A stretch of DNA of 64,000 nucleotides from Paenibacillus sonchi (GCF_016772475.1 NZ_CP068595.1:6262001-6326000), one strand, 5' to 3'; shown: positions 30,256 through 40,078, counted from the stretch's first letter. Program-made: numbers and translations. Notes: a model not told the origin generated them from the letters alone.

Positions 30256-30684
30256 ATGATGACTATTCAACAGAAAATGTACGAAACCACAGTAAAAGCA
30301 GTAGGCGGAAGAAGCGGCTACATCGAATCCGAGAGCCCGCAACTGAACCTTACCATCAGTACCCCACGGGAAATGGGCGGCGCTGGCGGAGAAGGCACCA
30401 ACCCTGAGCAGCTGTTTGCAGCCGGTTATTCCGCTTGCTTCGACAGTGCGCTGAATATGGTCGCCCGCATGGGTAAAGTAAAAATTGAAGGCAGTGAAGT
30501 AACGGCTACTGTAAGCTTCGGTAAAGTTGAGGATGGCGGATTCGGCATCGCAGTGAAGCTTGATGTCCTGGTCAAAGGCGTTGACAAGGAAACCGCAGCC
30601 CGCTTGGTGGAAGCTGCCCACGGAGCATGTCCTTACTCCCGCGCTACCCGCGGAAATATTGTGGTCGAGTTGAATGTGCTGTAA
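30256..30684 (+). CDS. ohrA: Organic hydroperoxide resistance protein Ohr
   Basis: Ohr is a thiol peroxidase that reduces organic hydroperoxides. The 142 residues carry both catalytic cysteines, in AAGYSACFDSAL (about 61) and GACPYSRAT (about 124), and the OsmC-fold motif GGAGGEGTNPEQLFA. GGGAG lies about 9 bases before the ATG. It is divergent from ohrR and ends in a strong terminator. Confidence 0.96.
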   Translation: MMTIQQKMYETTVKAVGGRSGYIESESPQLNLTISTPREMGGAGGEGTNPEQLFAAGYSACFDSALNMVARMGKVKIEGSEVTATVSFGKVEDGGFGIAVKLDVLVKGVDKETAARLVEAAHGACPYSRATRGNIVVELNVL

Positions 30685-30716
30685 GGAAGCTTGCTGCACA
30701 TCTCGTTAACTTAACG

Positions 30717-30748
30717 CAAGCCGCCCGGCTATGACGGGCGGCTTGTTT
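30717..30748. terminator. Terminator between ohrA and comM
   Basis: An 11-bp perfect stem (CAAGCCGCCCG / CGGGCGGCTTG) with a 7-base loop is followed by TTT on the plus strand. It lies between two convergent genes. Confidence 0.85.
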
Positions 30749-30778
30749 GGCCGGATACAATATGCCGGTTCTGCATAT

Positions 30779-32547
30779 TCACTCATCCATCACGACTTGC
30801 CGGTCCAGATTACGGTATTGGACAGCCTCGGCAAGATGCGCCGAGGAAATATCAACAGCACCTTCAAGATCGGCAATCGTGCGGGCCAGCTTAATGATCC
30901 GGTCATGAGCACGCATGCTTAAACCGAGATTTTCCAAAATATTATTGAGCAGCTCTCTGCCGTCCTTATGCAGCCTGGCATAATGGCGCAAAGCCGCTCC
31001 TGAAAGCTCGCTGTTCCAAGCGATCGGAAGACTTCTGTAACGTTCCGCCTGAATAGCTTGCACCTTAAGCACTTCAGCGCGCATCTCTGCCGAAGACAAT
31101 GAAAGCCCGTGCCCCTCCCAGTCCGTTGGACGGGGAACATCCACCTGCATATCTATCCGGTCGAGCAGCGGACCGGAGATTTTGCTGCGGTATTGTGCAA
31201 TTTTCGCCGGACTGCAGGTGCATCTCAGATGTGTTCCTCCGCTTCCCAAATACCCGCAGCTGCAAGGATTCATCGAACAAGCGAGTAAAAACTGCGCGGG
31301 AAAAGTAAACGACGCCCGGGCACGGCTGATCGTGACTACCCCGTCTTCCAGGGGCTGGCGCAGCACTTCAAGCACATTGCGGGAGAACTCAGGCAGCTCA
31401 TCCAAAAAGAGGACACCGCGATGCGCCAGGCTGACCTCACCCGGCTTCGGAACCCCTCCGCCCCCAATCAGCCCGGCCGCCGAAATCGTATGATGCGGAG
31501 ACCGGAAAGGGCGGCTGCGCATGAGTCCGCTGTGGGCATCCTTCAGCTTGCCGGCGGCGCTGAATATTTTGGTCACCTCCAGCGACTCCCTGTCGCCAAG
31601 TTCCGGAAGGATGCCCGGCAGGCGTTTGATCAGCATTGTTTTGCCTGTTCCGGGCGGACCGATCAGGACAATATTATGCATTCCGGCAGCCGCAATCATC
31701 AGTGCCCTCTTCACATGATTCTGTCCAAGCACATCACTGTAGTCTTCCACCATTAAGTTTACTCCGGTGCTGACTGGATCTGTCTGCTTATATTCAGCGG
31801 TGTACTTCAAGTGTTCTAAAGTTAGCACTTTAACCAAAGCCTGCTCCTGCACAGCCGGGCCTGAACTGACCGTAACAAGAAAAGGAAGCCCGCTTAACCC
31901 CACAGGGGAGAAGGCATCGCGGAAGACTCAGCACTTGCCGTTGTTGGTATTTCCGGTAAGCAGTCAAAACCTGCAGCGGATGCTTCCTTCGGCTCCGGCT
32001 TATGCTGTTTTCTTTTGCGGGGCGCATATAAAGGTTCACCCTCTGCCTGTGGCTGCGGCAGCTGCCGCAAATGCTCTGCAGCATATATCGTCATTCCGCT
32101 GATCAGCGCTGCTTCAGCAGCATTGCCTGAAGGTACAAGCACAGCTGTAAGCCCTGCACGCCTGGCCGCTTCGACCATAGGCAGCACCCCGGTAACCGGC
32201 CGCAGACTGCCATCCAGCGCCAGCTCACCGATGAGCAGCAAATTTTCCGCTCCGGGCATAACCAGCTGGCCGCTTGTGGTCAGGATGCCGAGCGCTATGG
32301 CCAAATCAAAAGCAGAGCCCTCTTTGCGGAGGTCAGCCGGAGCCAGATTGACTGTGACACGCTGCTGAGGGTAACGGTAGCCGCAATTTTTGACGGCAGC
32401 GCGTACTCTTTCCACGGCTTCCCTAATGGCTGAATCCGGCAATCCGATAATACTCGTCTGCGGCAGACCGTTCGCCAGGTCAATTTCCACACTGATCATT
32501 ACACCTTCGATGCCGTACAGGCAGGCGCTGTGCATTTTTCCATACAT
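30779..32547 (-). pseudogene. comM: ComM/YifB Mg-chelatase-like ATPase, split by a frameshift
   Basis: YifB/ComM is an AAA+ helicase-like ATPase family, with a branch-migration role in natural transformation shown in proteobacteria. From the ATG at 32547 (MYGKMHSACLYGIEGVMISV) the N-terminal lon-protease-like domain runs to a stop at 31894. The AAA+ part (Walker A GPPGTGKTMLIKRLPG, Walker B FLDELPEF, Cys-rich MNPCSCGYLG) lies in the -1 frame, ending at 30779. They meet at a C4 run (31898-31901; GTGGGGTT in the gene). One extra G fuses them through a long, poorly conserved linker of about 80 residues. A GTG at the junction could start the second part, so two overlapping genes are conceivable, but the family is normally one protein. 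Confidence 0.85.
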
Positions 32548-32750
32548 AACAAAAAAACACCTCTTCCCCTGAAATACGCCCATATGCAGGCGGATTAGAT
32601 TCAAGAAAAAGGGTGCTTCCTCTATTTTCCGGTGATTCTATTATCCTTAGTATACTTAGCTTTCCATGCGATAATCAATAGCCTGGGGTCAAACGAAAGG
32701 GAATTTCAACTTTTGCATAAATATGCAAGCTGTTTTTGAACAAAAATTCG

Positions 32751-33271
32751 TCAGCCTTCCTCTTTAACTACAACTCTATCTGTGATTTGAGAAAAAGACA
32801 AAGGTGTATAGTCCCAGTGTTCTACGCAAATGTTAAAATGATTGTTCCCCTCATATTTCTGGCCATGAATATGCCCATGCACATTCACGTAAGGCATATG
32901 CTTGTTCATGTACATCGGTTCATGTGAGAGAAAAAGAAATCTTTATACACTATAGGGTATTCACTCACCTCATTAAACCCGGCTTTCAGCCACCAGCTCC
33001 GGCCACGGCTGCGGTCGTGGTTGCCAAGAATCAGAATTTTATAACCATTCAGGGCAGAGACGATATCCCGCGTGCGTTCCAGGTTCAAGAAAGAGAAATC
33101 CCCTAAATGAAATACTGTATCTTCCACGCCGACAACAGCATTCCACTTCCGGATCATAACCTGATCCATTTCTTCGACACTGCTGAAGGGGCGGGACTCA
33201 AAATCAATAATCAGCTTGTGCCCAAAATGCTGGTCTGAAGTAAAGAATACATCCGGCAATCTGCTCCCCAC
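32751..33271 (-). pseudogene. Metallophosphoesterase, split by a frameshift
   Basis: A small calcineurin-like phosphoesterase. The intact frame from 33271 has the metal motifs SDQHFGH, GDFSF and GNHDRSRGR. After VYKDFFF it stops at 32906. The downstream part, in the next frame, continues LSHEPMYMNKH and then VHGHIHGQKYEGNN (the final GHxH metal motif), ending at 32751. The break is at an A5 run (32931-32935; T5 in the gene). One added T restores a 173-residue protein with all motifs. The substrate is unknown. It overlaps or abuts the zinc-ribbon gene upstream (4 bases apart). Confidence 0.82.
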
Positions 33272-33274
33272 CTT

Positions 33275-33691
33275 TCAATCGTTCCAGTTCCGTTTGGCAG
33301 AGCGCTGGCTGTTCGTATCCAGCTTAATCAACTCGGCTAATGGAGGGACTTCCTCATGCTCTATCAGCCACTGGCGCATCTCCCTGATCGCTTCTACTTG
33401 TCCATTGCCTTTGTCACGCCAGGTCAACAGTTCAATTACCCGGATCACAAGCGACAGCAGGCTGCTATTGCTGCTCTGGGTCTTTTCGGCACGGATTTTT
33501 TGAAATAAGGCTTCATTTTCCCAATCAATCAATATCTCCTCCGCTATAGCGGGCCGCATAACGGTAAAGGTCTTGTTACACTTGCTGCAGCATACAACGG
33601 ATACAGGCTCTCCGTCCAGCTCTACTGCGATTTTATTGTCACAATATTGGCAAGTAAAACTTACCTGTATATCAAATGGTTGATTTTTCAC
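33275..33691 (-). CDS. Zinc-ribbon protein of unknown function
   Basis: About 138 residues from a GTG at 33691 (GAGGAGG 8 bases upstream). The N-terminal third has two Cys pairs (TCQYCDN and CCSKCNK), a zinc-ribbon pattern. The rest is charged with a hydrophobic stretch (LLSLVIRVIELLTW). An open frame extends upstream to 33808 but without an RBS. It precedes the phosphoesterase by 3 bases and may be coupled to it. I do not recognise the family. Confidence 0.7.
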   Translation of the reverse strand: MKNQPFDIQVSFTCQYCDNKIAVELDGEPVSVVCCSKCNKTFTVMRPAIAEEILIDWENEALFQKIRAEKTQSSNSSLLSLVIRVIELLTWRDKGNGQVEAIREMRQWLIEHEEVPPLAELIKLDTNSQRSAKRNWND

Positions 33692-33823
33692 TCGGACAGC
33701 CCTCCTCATGGTGGCATTAAAAGTTACAATAATGTTTACCCATTTCCTCGAAGAAATGACCCATAGTGCGGAGGTTAAGTCAAGACTGAATGTATGAAAA
33801 GACAACAAATCGTCTATAAAAGC

Positions 33824-34210
33824 TTAAAAAGCTTCCCGGATATGGTGAAGGGACGAGATTCCCAACTTCTCATTCAGCATCACCGTGATGACGTCAAAAG
33901 AAACCCGGCGCTCCTCCTGACTCTTCATATGCAGATATACCCGGGCGGTGGCCCGAACCTGACGGATTTTACGTTCATCCACAGATTCCTCCGGAGTACC
34001 CTGTAGCGGACTCCCGCTACGGCTGCGCACTTCAACAAAAATAAGCACCTCACCGTATTCAGCAATAATGTCCAGTTCCCCGCTGCGGCAGCGCCAATTC
34101 CTGTCAATAATCCGGTAGCCTTGGGCAGACAAATATTGGACAGCGGCTTTTTCGCCGGCTGCCCCTTTTTGCTTGCGGGAATAAGTCTCTTCAGGCGGAC
34201 CCCCGCTCAC
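33824..34210 (-). CDS. yraN: UPF0102 family protein YraN
   Basis: A 128-residue protein with the YraN nuclease-like fold signature: GAAGEKAAVQYLSAQGYRIIDRNWRCRSGELDIIAE (residues 16 to 51), followed by FVEVRSRSG, the PD-(D/E)xK-type core (D, ExK-like). The biochemical role is unproven. The start overlaps the ylqH stop by 4 bases, so it belongs to the ylqG-ylqH group. Confidence 0.92.
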   Translation of the reverse strand: MSGGPPEETYSRKQKGAAGEKAAVQYLSAQGYRIIDRNWRCRSGELDIIAEYGEVLIFVEVRSRSGSPLQGTPEESVDERKIRQVRATARVYLHMKSQEERRVSFDVITVMLNEKLGISSLHHIREAF

Positions 34211-34509
34211 TTCAGCCTCCGCTCTGCGGCAGAGCGGTCGCTCTGATACACATAGCTCAAGATTTCGGCCACCAGCTGATACAGTTGCGGAGGAATCTGC
34301 TGGTCAAGATCAAGCTTAGACAGCACTTCAACCAGGGCGGCATCCTCTTGAACGGCCACTCCGCTGTCTTTGGCCATCTGCAGAATCTTGTCCGCCACTG
34401 CACCTTGTCCTTTGGCTACGACGACCGGAGCTTCACTCTGGCCAGGCGAATATTTCAGGGCTACCGCCTTTTTGAGGTTGTGGGAAATTTCATCGGCAGG
34501 CTCACTCAT
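34207..34509 (-). CDS. ylqH: FlhB C-terminal domain-like protein YlqH
   Basis: A 100-residue homologue of the cytoplasmic FlhB/EscU domain (AVALKYSPGQSEAPVVVAKGQGAVADKILQMAKDSGVAVQED, residues 15 to 56), without the membrane part and without the NPTH cleavage site. B. subtilis has the same gene pair, ylqG-ylqH. Its function is not established. The ATG overlaps the upstream gene's stop by 4 bases. Confidence 0.88.
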   Translation of the reverse strand: MSEPADEISHNLKKAVALKYSPGQSEAPVVVAKGQGAVADKILQMAKDSGVAVQEDAALVEVLSKLDLDQQIPPQLYQLVAEILSYVYQSDRSAAERRLK

Positions 34510-36662
34510 ATGCGGTAATCCACTCCTTTATAGGAATCCGGCACATAATCTGCCAGCTTGCCTGGGCTGCGCGCAGCTGAAGCGGTCGCTGCGCTTGGCT
34601 GGGGCAAAGGTTCTGTCCGCAGACTCAACAGCTGATAGCCTATCGCTTCCACGGCCGCCTCAATCTCTTCCTTGCGTTCTTCCAGCAGCTCCAGCACCCA
34701 GGGCGTATCGTTATGCAGCTTCAGGCTGACAATTCTGTCGACCACCTGCACGTCTACCAGCGTCTGTCCCAGCTGCTTCATATCCAGGTCAAACCACAGG
34801 CGGCAGTTTGCCGCATCGAGCTCGCCTTTGCGGCCCCGTCTCGACTGGATATGGACGGAAGCCGTTTCCTGCCCGTCCGGCCCCCGCAGCGGCAGGAACA
34901 TCGTCACCTGCGCGAACGGGGCCGTACGGTCGGTATTCAGGAGCAGCTGCTGCCCTGTGAGCTGCTGCACCAGCTGGCCCGCGGCTTCCTTGACCGCGGG
35001 CGGCACCTCGCTGCTGCCCAGGACCTGCAGCAGCACGCCTTTCAGCGTATCGGCGGCCGTCTCCCCGCCGTGAGCCGTACTGGCCAGCGTTGCCTGCGGC
35101 AGCGCCGCCTTAGGGGCCTGGCCCGCCCCCGCCGCATCGGCGGGCGGGGCCACGGCAAGCTGCGGCTGTGCGCCGCCGCGGACCGCCTGCTGCTCGTGCT
35201 CCGCACCGAGCAGCTTCAGCACCCGCCCCACCCACGACTCCGTGTCCGTGGGGGCTGCGGGTGCAGTGCCCGTCTGCTGCGCTGCAGCCGCAGACGGGCC
35301 GTCCCCGCGCTGCCCGGCAGGCGCGGGGGCCGTTTCTTGCCCCGCCGCCGCTGGCGGGGCTGTGGTGCCCTGCTGCGGCTGCGCAGCCGCAGGGGCAGGG
35401 GCTTGCCCCGCCGCGTCAGCGGGCGGGGCTGCGGCGAGCTGCGGCAGCGTGCCGCGCAGCTCGGTGAGCACGCCCTGCAGCTTCGCGAGCAGGGCGGTCC
35501 CCTTGCCGGCGGCAGAAGCATCTGCTGCCGGCACAGCGCTTCGTTCCGGCTGCGGAACGGAACGCGGTTCCAGGCCTTCTGCCGGTTCCGCAGAAGGCAC
35601 AGCACCACCCGCTGCAGCACTTATTCCTGCAGCGGGCGGCTGGGCATTGCCCGCCTTCGGAGCCGCCGCTGCTTCCGCAGCATCTCCATCCACAGGAAGC
35701 TGCGCCGGAGCTATCCCCGTCCGGTCAGCTGAAGCCGCAACCGGTGCTTCTGCCTCGGCAGTTGGATTGCCTGCCAGAGCTGCTGCCGAACTCCCGGCAG
35801 ACAGCTCTGTTTTTAAGGCGCCTGCCGGGGTTTTTCCGGGAAGTTCAGCCGCTTCACCGGCAGAGACTGACTCAGCTGAAGCTGCTGGTGCACGTGACGC
35901 ATCAACACCCTCTGCTTGACTGGCTGCCGGAGCAACTGGAGCCGCAGCCGTTCCGCCAGCAGACACCGCCGATGCAGGAGCCGCCGTTCCTGCAGTAATA
36001 GTTGATGCAGATGCAGGCTGGCTGGTACCGCCCGGTGCGGTACTCCCGCCTGCCGTATCGTTCTCCTGCTGGACCCATAGGCCAATCGCCGTTTCAAGCT
36101 GGGCCACCAGCTGATGCAGCTTGGGTCCGAACACCGCTTGCTGCAATCCTCTCACGCTTTCCGCTGTGACCGGGAGTCCGCGCTTTACCGAAATCACTGC
36201 CGCCTCCAGCCATTCCGACACCGGAACATTCGGCGGTTTGGCATTCATCACAGCCTCCAGCTTCGCCGCAGTTTCCTTGGTCAGCGCAATGCCGCCAGAG
36301 ACCATAGCCTGTATAATTTCCTTGCCTGCCTTGGAATCCGTAAGCCCCAGCGATTCCAAGGCTTCCCCCATACTTTGTGGAGATGCCAATATCGCCTCCC
36401 CGGATGAAACAGGCTTTAATACAGGCAATCCTCCGTCTCCCGGAGGAGCAACTTGCAGATTCAGTGTCTGCCCAGGCTGCAGCGGGGTCTCCAGCTCCGC
36501 AAGGACAGGCGTGCCCTGAATCTGAACGACCGCTTCTCTGCCGGATTCCGACACACTGAGCACCACACCCCGGACTACCTGGCCTTCTTTGAGCTCTACC
36601 GCCTTGGGTTCGCCCATTTTATTGTCTCCGAGCAATCCGCGAATCAGAGATCCGATGTTCAT
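34506..36662 (-). CDS. ylqG: YlqG-like FliK-type large protein
   Basis: A 718-residue protein with a conserved N-terminal region (MNIGSLIRGLLGDN; EGQVVRGVVLSVSESGREAVVQIQGTPV) and a C-terminal FliK-like domain (FLPLRGPDGQETASVHIQSRRGRKGELDAANCRLWFDLDMKQLG). Between them lies a very long Ala/Pro/Gly/Gln-rich spacer (about 200-530) with internal duplication (APPADAAG twice). The spacer DNA is far more GC-rich than neighbouring genes. It is the partner of ylqH, an FlhB C-domain homologue, which mimics the FliK-FlhB pair. The role is unknown. Confidence 0.85.
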   Translation of the reverse strand: MNIGSLIRGLLGDNKMGEPKAVELKEGQVVRGVVLSVSESGREAVVQIQGTPVLAELETPLQPGQTLNLQVAPPGDGGLPVLKPVSSGEAILASPQSMGEALESLGLTDSKAGKEIIQAMVSGGIALTKETAAKLEAVMNAKPPNVPVSEWLEAAVISVKRGLPVTAESVRGLQQAVFGPKLHQLVAQLETAIGLWVQQENDTAGGSTAPGGTSQPASASTITAGTAAPASAVSAGGTAAAPVAPAASQAEGVDASRAPAASAESVSAGEAAELPGKTPAGALKTELSAGSSAAALAGNPTAEAEAPVAASADRTGIAPAQLPVDGDAAEAAAAPKAGNAQPPAAGISAAAGGAVPSAEPAEGLEPRSVPQPERSAVPAADASAAGKGTALLAKLQGVLTELRGTLPQLAAAPPADAAGQAPAPAAAQPQQGTTAPPAAAGQETAPAPAGQRGDGPSAAAAQQTGTAPAAPTDTESWVGRVLKLLGAEHEQQAVRGGAQPQLAVAPPADAAGAGQAPKAALPQATLASTAHGGETAADTLKGVLLQVLGSSEVPPAVKEAAGQLVQQLTGQQLLLNTDRTAPFAQVTMFLPLRGPDGQETASVHIQSRRGRKGELDAANCRLWFDLDMKQLGQTLVDVQVVDRIVSLKLHNDTPWVLELLEERKEEIEAAVEAIGYQLLSLRTEPLPQPSAATASAARSPGKLADYVPDSYKGVDYRI

Positions 36663-37215
36663 GCCGTTCCCCCTCCCTTCGTGTGCATCTTTCTATTTTA
36701 TATCGGCAAATTCAAGGGATTCTTAAGAACCTCCCTTACCAGCGCCCCAGCACAAATCATTCTATGATTCCCAGCACTGCCTGGCTGCCGCCTGCCAAAG
36801 TGGAAAAAATATCACTAATTGTGCTGAAAGCAGCCGTATGAGATAAAAATGCATGAATTAGGTGTACAAATTCCAACTAATACCTTCTGTAGCCAGGATT
36901 TCAGTTAATTATATAGAGTGAACTTAAGATATTTACATTAGGGACTTCGTCGGGACTCCGAAATCCGCAGACAAAGGCGGACGCTACCGCTCCTACAGTT
37001 CCAAACTTCCCCTCCATCCCTTTTCCTTTTGTTACTTTTTCAAGTTCGCTTTATATAGTTTTACTTTTTCCACTAAACTTAGTTCTTAATGGGCTTCACA
37101 AGAACGCACAGCGTTTCCCAAAGTTATGAACTCATATAGCTCCAAACTTCCTTCAGGCCACAGTCCAGCCTTTTACATTCACATGCTTTATTTTGCCCGG
37201 CCAACCCGTCAAAAC
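36663..37215. other. Long intergenic region between ylqG and rnhB
   Basis: This 553-base gap has no credible gene. It contains copy B of the inverted-repeat element (36910-37058). No strong terminator or promoter is evident elsewhere in it. Confidence 0.6.
36910..37058. repeat. Intergenic inverted-repeat element, copy B (internally deleted)
   Basis: A 149-base copy with terminal repeats TATATAGAGTGAACTT and (other strand) CTATATAAAGCGAACTT. It shares the left end through CGTCGGGACTCC and the right part from GAAATCCGCAGACAAAGG with copy A, but lacks about 65 bases in between, including one arm of the internal hairpin. Confidence 0.85.
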
Positions 37216-37833
37216 CTAAAATAAAACCGGTTCATCCGAGAGTATTTTTCCCAGGAAGCTGCGGCGGTGCATGGGAGTTGGCCCCAGCGCCAGGAGCTGT
37301 TCCCTGTGCAGTTTCGTTGCATAACCTTTATGTATTTTAATCCCGTAGTCCGGGTATAATTCCTCCCAGAGGCCTTCACACAGACGGTCACGTGTAACCT
37401 TGGCTACAATAGAAGCAGCGGCAATGGACTGGCTGTTGGCATCCCCTTTAATAATGGCCTGCTGCGGCAGCGGAAGATCTATCTTTTCTGCATCAATCAG
37501 CATATAGTCAGGGCGGTATTCCAAACCCTCTACCGCTTTTTTCATCGCCAGTCTGGAAGCCTGCTTGATGTTGATCTCATCGATCACGACCGAATCGACA
37601 TGGCCCACACTTACTGCCAGCGCCTGCTCCATAATCTGTTCGAACAGGAGCTCCCGCTTCTTCGCGGTCAGCTTTTTGGAATCATCCACACCCTCTATGA
37701 TCAGACCCTCCGGCAAAATAACCGCAGCGGCCACCACATCACCAAACAGACAGCCTCTCCCTACCTCGTCCACACCGGCAATCCGGCGGTAATCCTGTTC
37801 CCAGTATCCTTTTTCATAGCTCAACATATCCAT
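37216..37833 (-). CDS. rnhB: Ribonuclease HII
   Basis: RNase HII removes ribonucleotides from DNA. The catalytic motifs are present: AGVDEVGRGCLFG (metal ligands D and E), VDDSKKL, the conserved DAEKIDLP, and AIIKGDANSQSIAAASIVAKVTRD (residues about 135 on). I chose the ATG at 37833; an in-frame GTG and a longer open frame to 37917 exist without a better RBS. It is downstream of rbgA but separated by a terminator. Confidence 0.92.
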   Translation of the reverse strand: MDMLSYEKGYWEQDYRRIAGVDEVGRGCLFGDVVAAAVILPEGLIIEGVDDSKKLTAKKRELLFEQIMEQALAVSVGHVDSVVIDEINIKQASRLAMKKAVEGLEYRPDYMLIDAEKIDLPLPQQAIIKGDANSQSIAAASIVAKVTRDRLCEGLWEELYPDYGIKIHKGYATKLHREQLLALGPTPMHRRSFLGKILSDEPVLF

Positions 37834-37975
37834 AGAACTCACCGTTCGTCCACCACCAATTTTAATCTCCCAGTTCCCTGTACCAGCCAGCTTATCATAA
37901 GAACACTCTGCGGTCATCCCACTTTATGCTCAAAATGCCCCTTCCAAATTCAGGCAGCCCCTTCAGCCAGCACAA

Positions 37976-38010
37976 CAAAAAACCACCCCACATGCCCGGA
38001 TGGTTTGTCC
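37976..38010 (-). terminator. Terminator after rbgA
   Basis: On the minus strand AACCATCC pairs with GGGTGGTT (with G-U pairs) across a 9-base loop and is followed by TTTT. It lies between rbgA and rnhB. Confidence 0.75.
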
Positions 38011-38028
38011 ACTCCACGTAATCTCTAA

Positions 38029-38889
38029 TTAAGGTGTCTCAAGCGTAAAACGACCCAGTTTGCCTGCCCGCAGGTCATGCAGCAGAATCCGCGAAGCCTT
38101 CTCCAGATCTACCCGCCCGCCGCTGATCAGACAACCGCGTTTACGCCCTACAGCTTCCATAACCGCCACAATTTCGTCCGGATTGTCCAAATCTTCAGGG
38201 AGCTGCTCGATTCCGAACCGTTCCTGGAAACTTGCGCCGTAATCCTTGACCAGGTATTTTACCGCAAAAAAAGCGATATCCTCAATGTTCAGGATTTCCT
38301 CTTTGATCGCGCCGGTTACCGCCAGACGGTAGCCCACTTCCTGATCCTCGAATTTGGGCCACAGAATCCCCGGGGTGTCCAGAAGCTCCAGATTTCCGCC
38401 GGTCTTAATCCATTGCTGTCCTTTGGTAACACCCGGACGGTCACCGGTAGCAGCGATATTTTTGCCCGCCATACGGTTGATGAGCGTAGATTTGCCCACA
38501 TTGGGAATCCCAACGATCAGCGCCCGGCTCGGCCGCGGGTTCATACCTTTGGCAATCTGCCGGTCAATTTTGTCCTTTAGCAGCAGCTTCACCTGCTCGG
38601 GAATCTCTTTGATGCCTGTGCCTGTAGCCGCATCTACCGGATGGGCAACATGGCCCTCCGCTTTGAAAAAGGCCAGCCATTTCCGTGTAGCCTCAGGATC
38701 TGCCAAGTCCGCCTTGTTCAGAATAATCAGCCTTGGCTTGTCCCGCAGAATATCGTCAATCATCGGATTGCGGCTGGAAAGCGGCAGACGGGAATCGAGC
38801 AGTTCTATACACACATCAATCAGCTTCAGCTTATCCTCGATTTGCCGCCTGGCCTTCGTCATATGACCAGGAAACCATTGAATGGCCAT
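38029..38889 (-). CDS. rbgA: Ribosome biogenesis GTPase RbgA (YlqF)
   Basis: RbgA is a circularly permuted GTPase needed for late 50S assembly. The G4 motif NKAD (ILNKADLAD) comes before G1 ([12 protein letters not shown]) and G3 (DTPG), the hallmark permutation. A C-terminal RNA-binding ANTAR-like region follows. The ATG at 38889 ([10 protein letters not shown]) has AAAGGAGGTGA 8 bases upstream. It follows lepB as in B. subtilis. Confidence 0.96.
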   Translation of the reverse strand: MAIQWFPGHMTKARRQIEDKLKLIDVCIELLDSRLPLSSRNPMIDDILRDKPRLIILNKADLADPEATRKWLAFFKAEGHVAHPVDAATGTGIKEIPEQVKLLLKDKIDRQIAKGMNPRPSRALIVGIPNVGKSTLINRMAGKNIAATGDRPGVTKGQQWIKTGGNLELLDTPGILWPKFEDQEVGYRLAVTGAIKEEILNIEDIAFFAVKYLVKDYGASFQERFGIEQLPEDLDNPDEIVAVMEAVGRKRGCLISGGRVDLEKASRILLHDLRAGKLGRFTLETP

Positions 38890-38918
38890 TGCCGTCACCT
38901 CCTTTGACTTCCGTCAAC

Positions 38919-39539
38919 TTAATGGTTAATCACTGAAATATCCTTTACCGGCCAAAAGATCAGATCCGCACGGCCGACAATATCACCCAGCGGCACATAC
39001 CCGATCATCCGGCTGTCGGTGCTGTCCGAACGGTTGTCTCCCATTACAAAGACATGCCCTTCCGGCACGGTTCCATCCGTAAAGTTTTCATTGGGGAAAT
39101 TCTTGTTGTTATACAATGCGTTGTTCTTGTGCGCCTCGTCAATCGCGCCTTGAATATAACTTTCATTCACCGGCTGGCCGTTCACAGTAACGACATCGCC
39201 TTCAACCTTCACAGTATCTCCAGCCACACCGATTACACGCTTAATGAAGTCTCTTCCTTCAGAAGGCACATGGAACACAATAACCTCACCCCGCTGAGGC
39301 GAACGGATGTCATATAAGATTTCATTGACGATCACACGCTCACCGGTATGAAAATTAGGCTGCATGGAAGGTCCATCCACAATAAACGGCTTGAACAAAA
39401 GCCAACGAATCAAAATCACCAGAACCAAAGCAATGGCAATGGCCTTAATCCATTCCAGCACTTCATTTTTGGGCTTGCGGGGATTCTTGCCGTCAGGCTC
39501 AACAACCTCACCTTGTCCCTGCTGTAAATCCTGCTGCAT
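38919..39539 (-). CDS. lepB: Signal peptidase I
   Basis: LepB cleaves signal peptides of exported proteins. The 206-residue protein has an N-terminal membrane helix (about 30-48), the serine nucleophile in VDGPSMQPNFH, the catalytic lysine in RDFIKRVIGVAGD, and the box E motif VFVMGDNRSDSTDSR. It lies between rplS and rbgA, the Bacillus order. Confidence 0.96.
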   Translation of the reverse strand: MQQDLQQGQGEVVEPDGKNPRKPKNEVLEWIKAIAIALVLVILIRWLLFKPFIVDGPSMQPNFHTGERVIVNEILYDIRSPQRGEVIVFHVPSEGRDFIKRVIGVAGDTVKVEGDVVTVNGQPVNESYIQGAIDEAHKNNALYNNKNFPNENFTDGTVPEGHVFVMGDNRSDSTDSRMIGYVPLGDIVGRADLIFWPVKDISVINH

Positions 39540-39692
39540 AGTTCACCGTCCTCTCTATATGCTACCCTCACTATACAACAAAAAAACTCCTGCCAAAAAC
39601 TCCTCCACGATTACTCCGTCAGGAGGCCTTTTCGGAGAAGCAGATCCTAAGGCATATATTATAATGAATCCTGGTTCTCTTCAAGAATAAAC

Positions 39693-39720
39693 GAAAGGGG
39701 CTTGAAATCAAGCCCCTTTC
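39693..39720 (-). terminator. Terminator after rplS
   Basis: A perfect 13-bp inverted repeat (GAAAGGGGCTTGA / TCAAGCCCCTTTC) with a 2-base loop is followed on the minus strand by a T-rich stretch. It lies 13 bases beyond the rplS stop. Confidence 0.8.
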
Positions 39721-39733
39721 ACTTGCCGCAATA

Positions 39734-40078
39734 CTAGCGACGGATTTCTTTGATTCTTGCAGCTTTACCGCGCAGGTCACGAAGGTAATAGAGCTTCGCA
39801 CGACGCACTTTACCACGGCGAGCCACTTCGATTTTCTCGATCTTAGGCGAGTTGATTGGGAAAGTTCTTTCCACACCAACACCGTAAGAGATTTTACGAA
39901 CCGTAAAAGTCTCACTGATTCCACCGCCGCGGCGTTTGATTACAACGCCTTCGAACAACTGGATACGTTCACGAGTTCCTTCAATAACTTTTACATGCAC
40001 TTTCAAAGTGTCACCCGGGCGAAAACTCGGGATATCTTTGCGAAGCTGCTCTTGCGTAATTGCTTGTAGGATATTCAT
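39734..40078 (-). CDS. rplS: 50S ribosomal protein L19
   Basis: L19 sits at the 30S-50S interface. The 114 residues match the family throughout ([75 protein letters not shown]). A GGAGGA-type RBS precedes the ATG. It has its own promoter and leader, since the trmD-rplS linkage seen in Bacillus is interrupted here. Confidence 0.98.
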   Translation of the reverse strand: MNILQAITQEQLRKDIPSFRPGDTLKVHVKVIEGTRERIQLFEGVVIKRRGGGISETFTVRKISYGVGVERTFPINSPKIEKIEVARRGKVRRAKLYYLRDLRGKAARIKEIRR

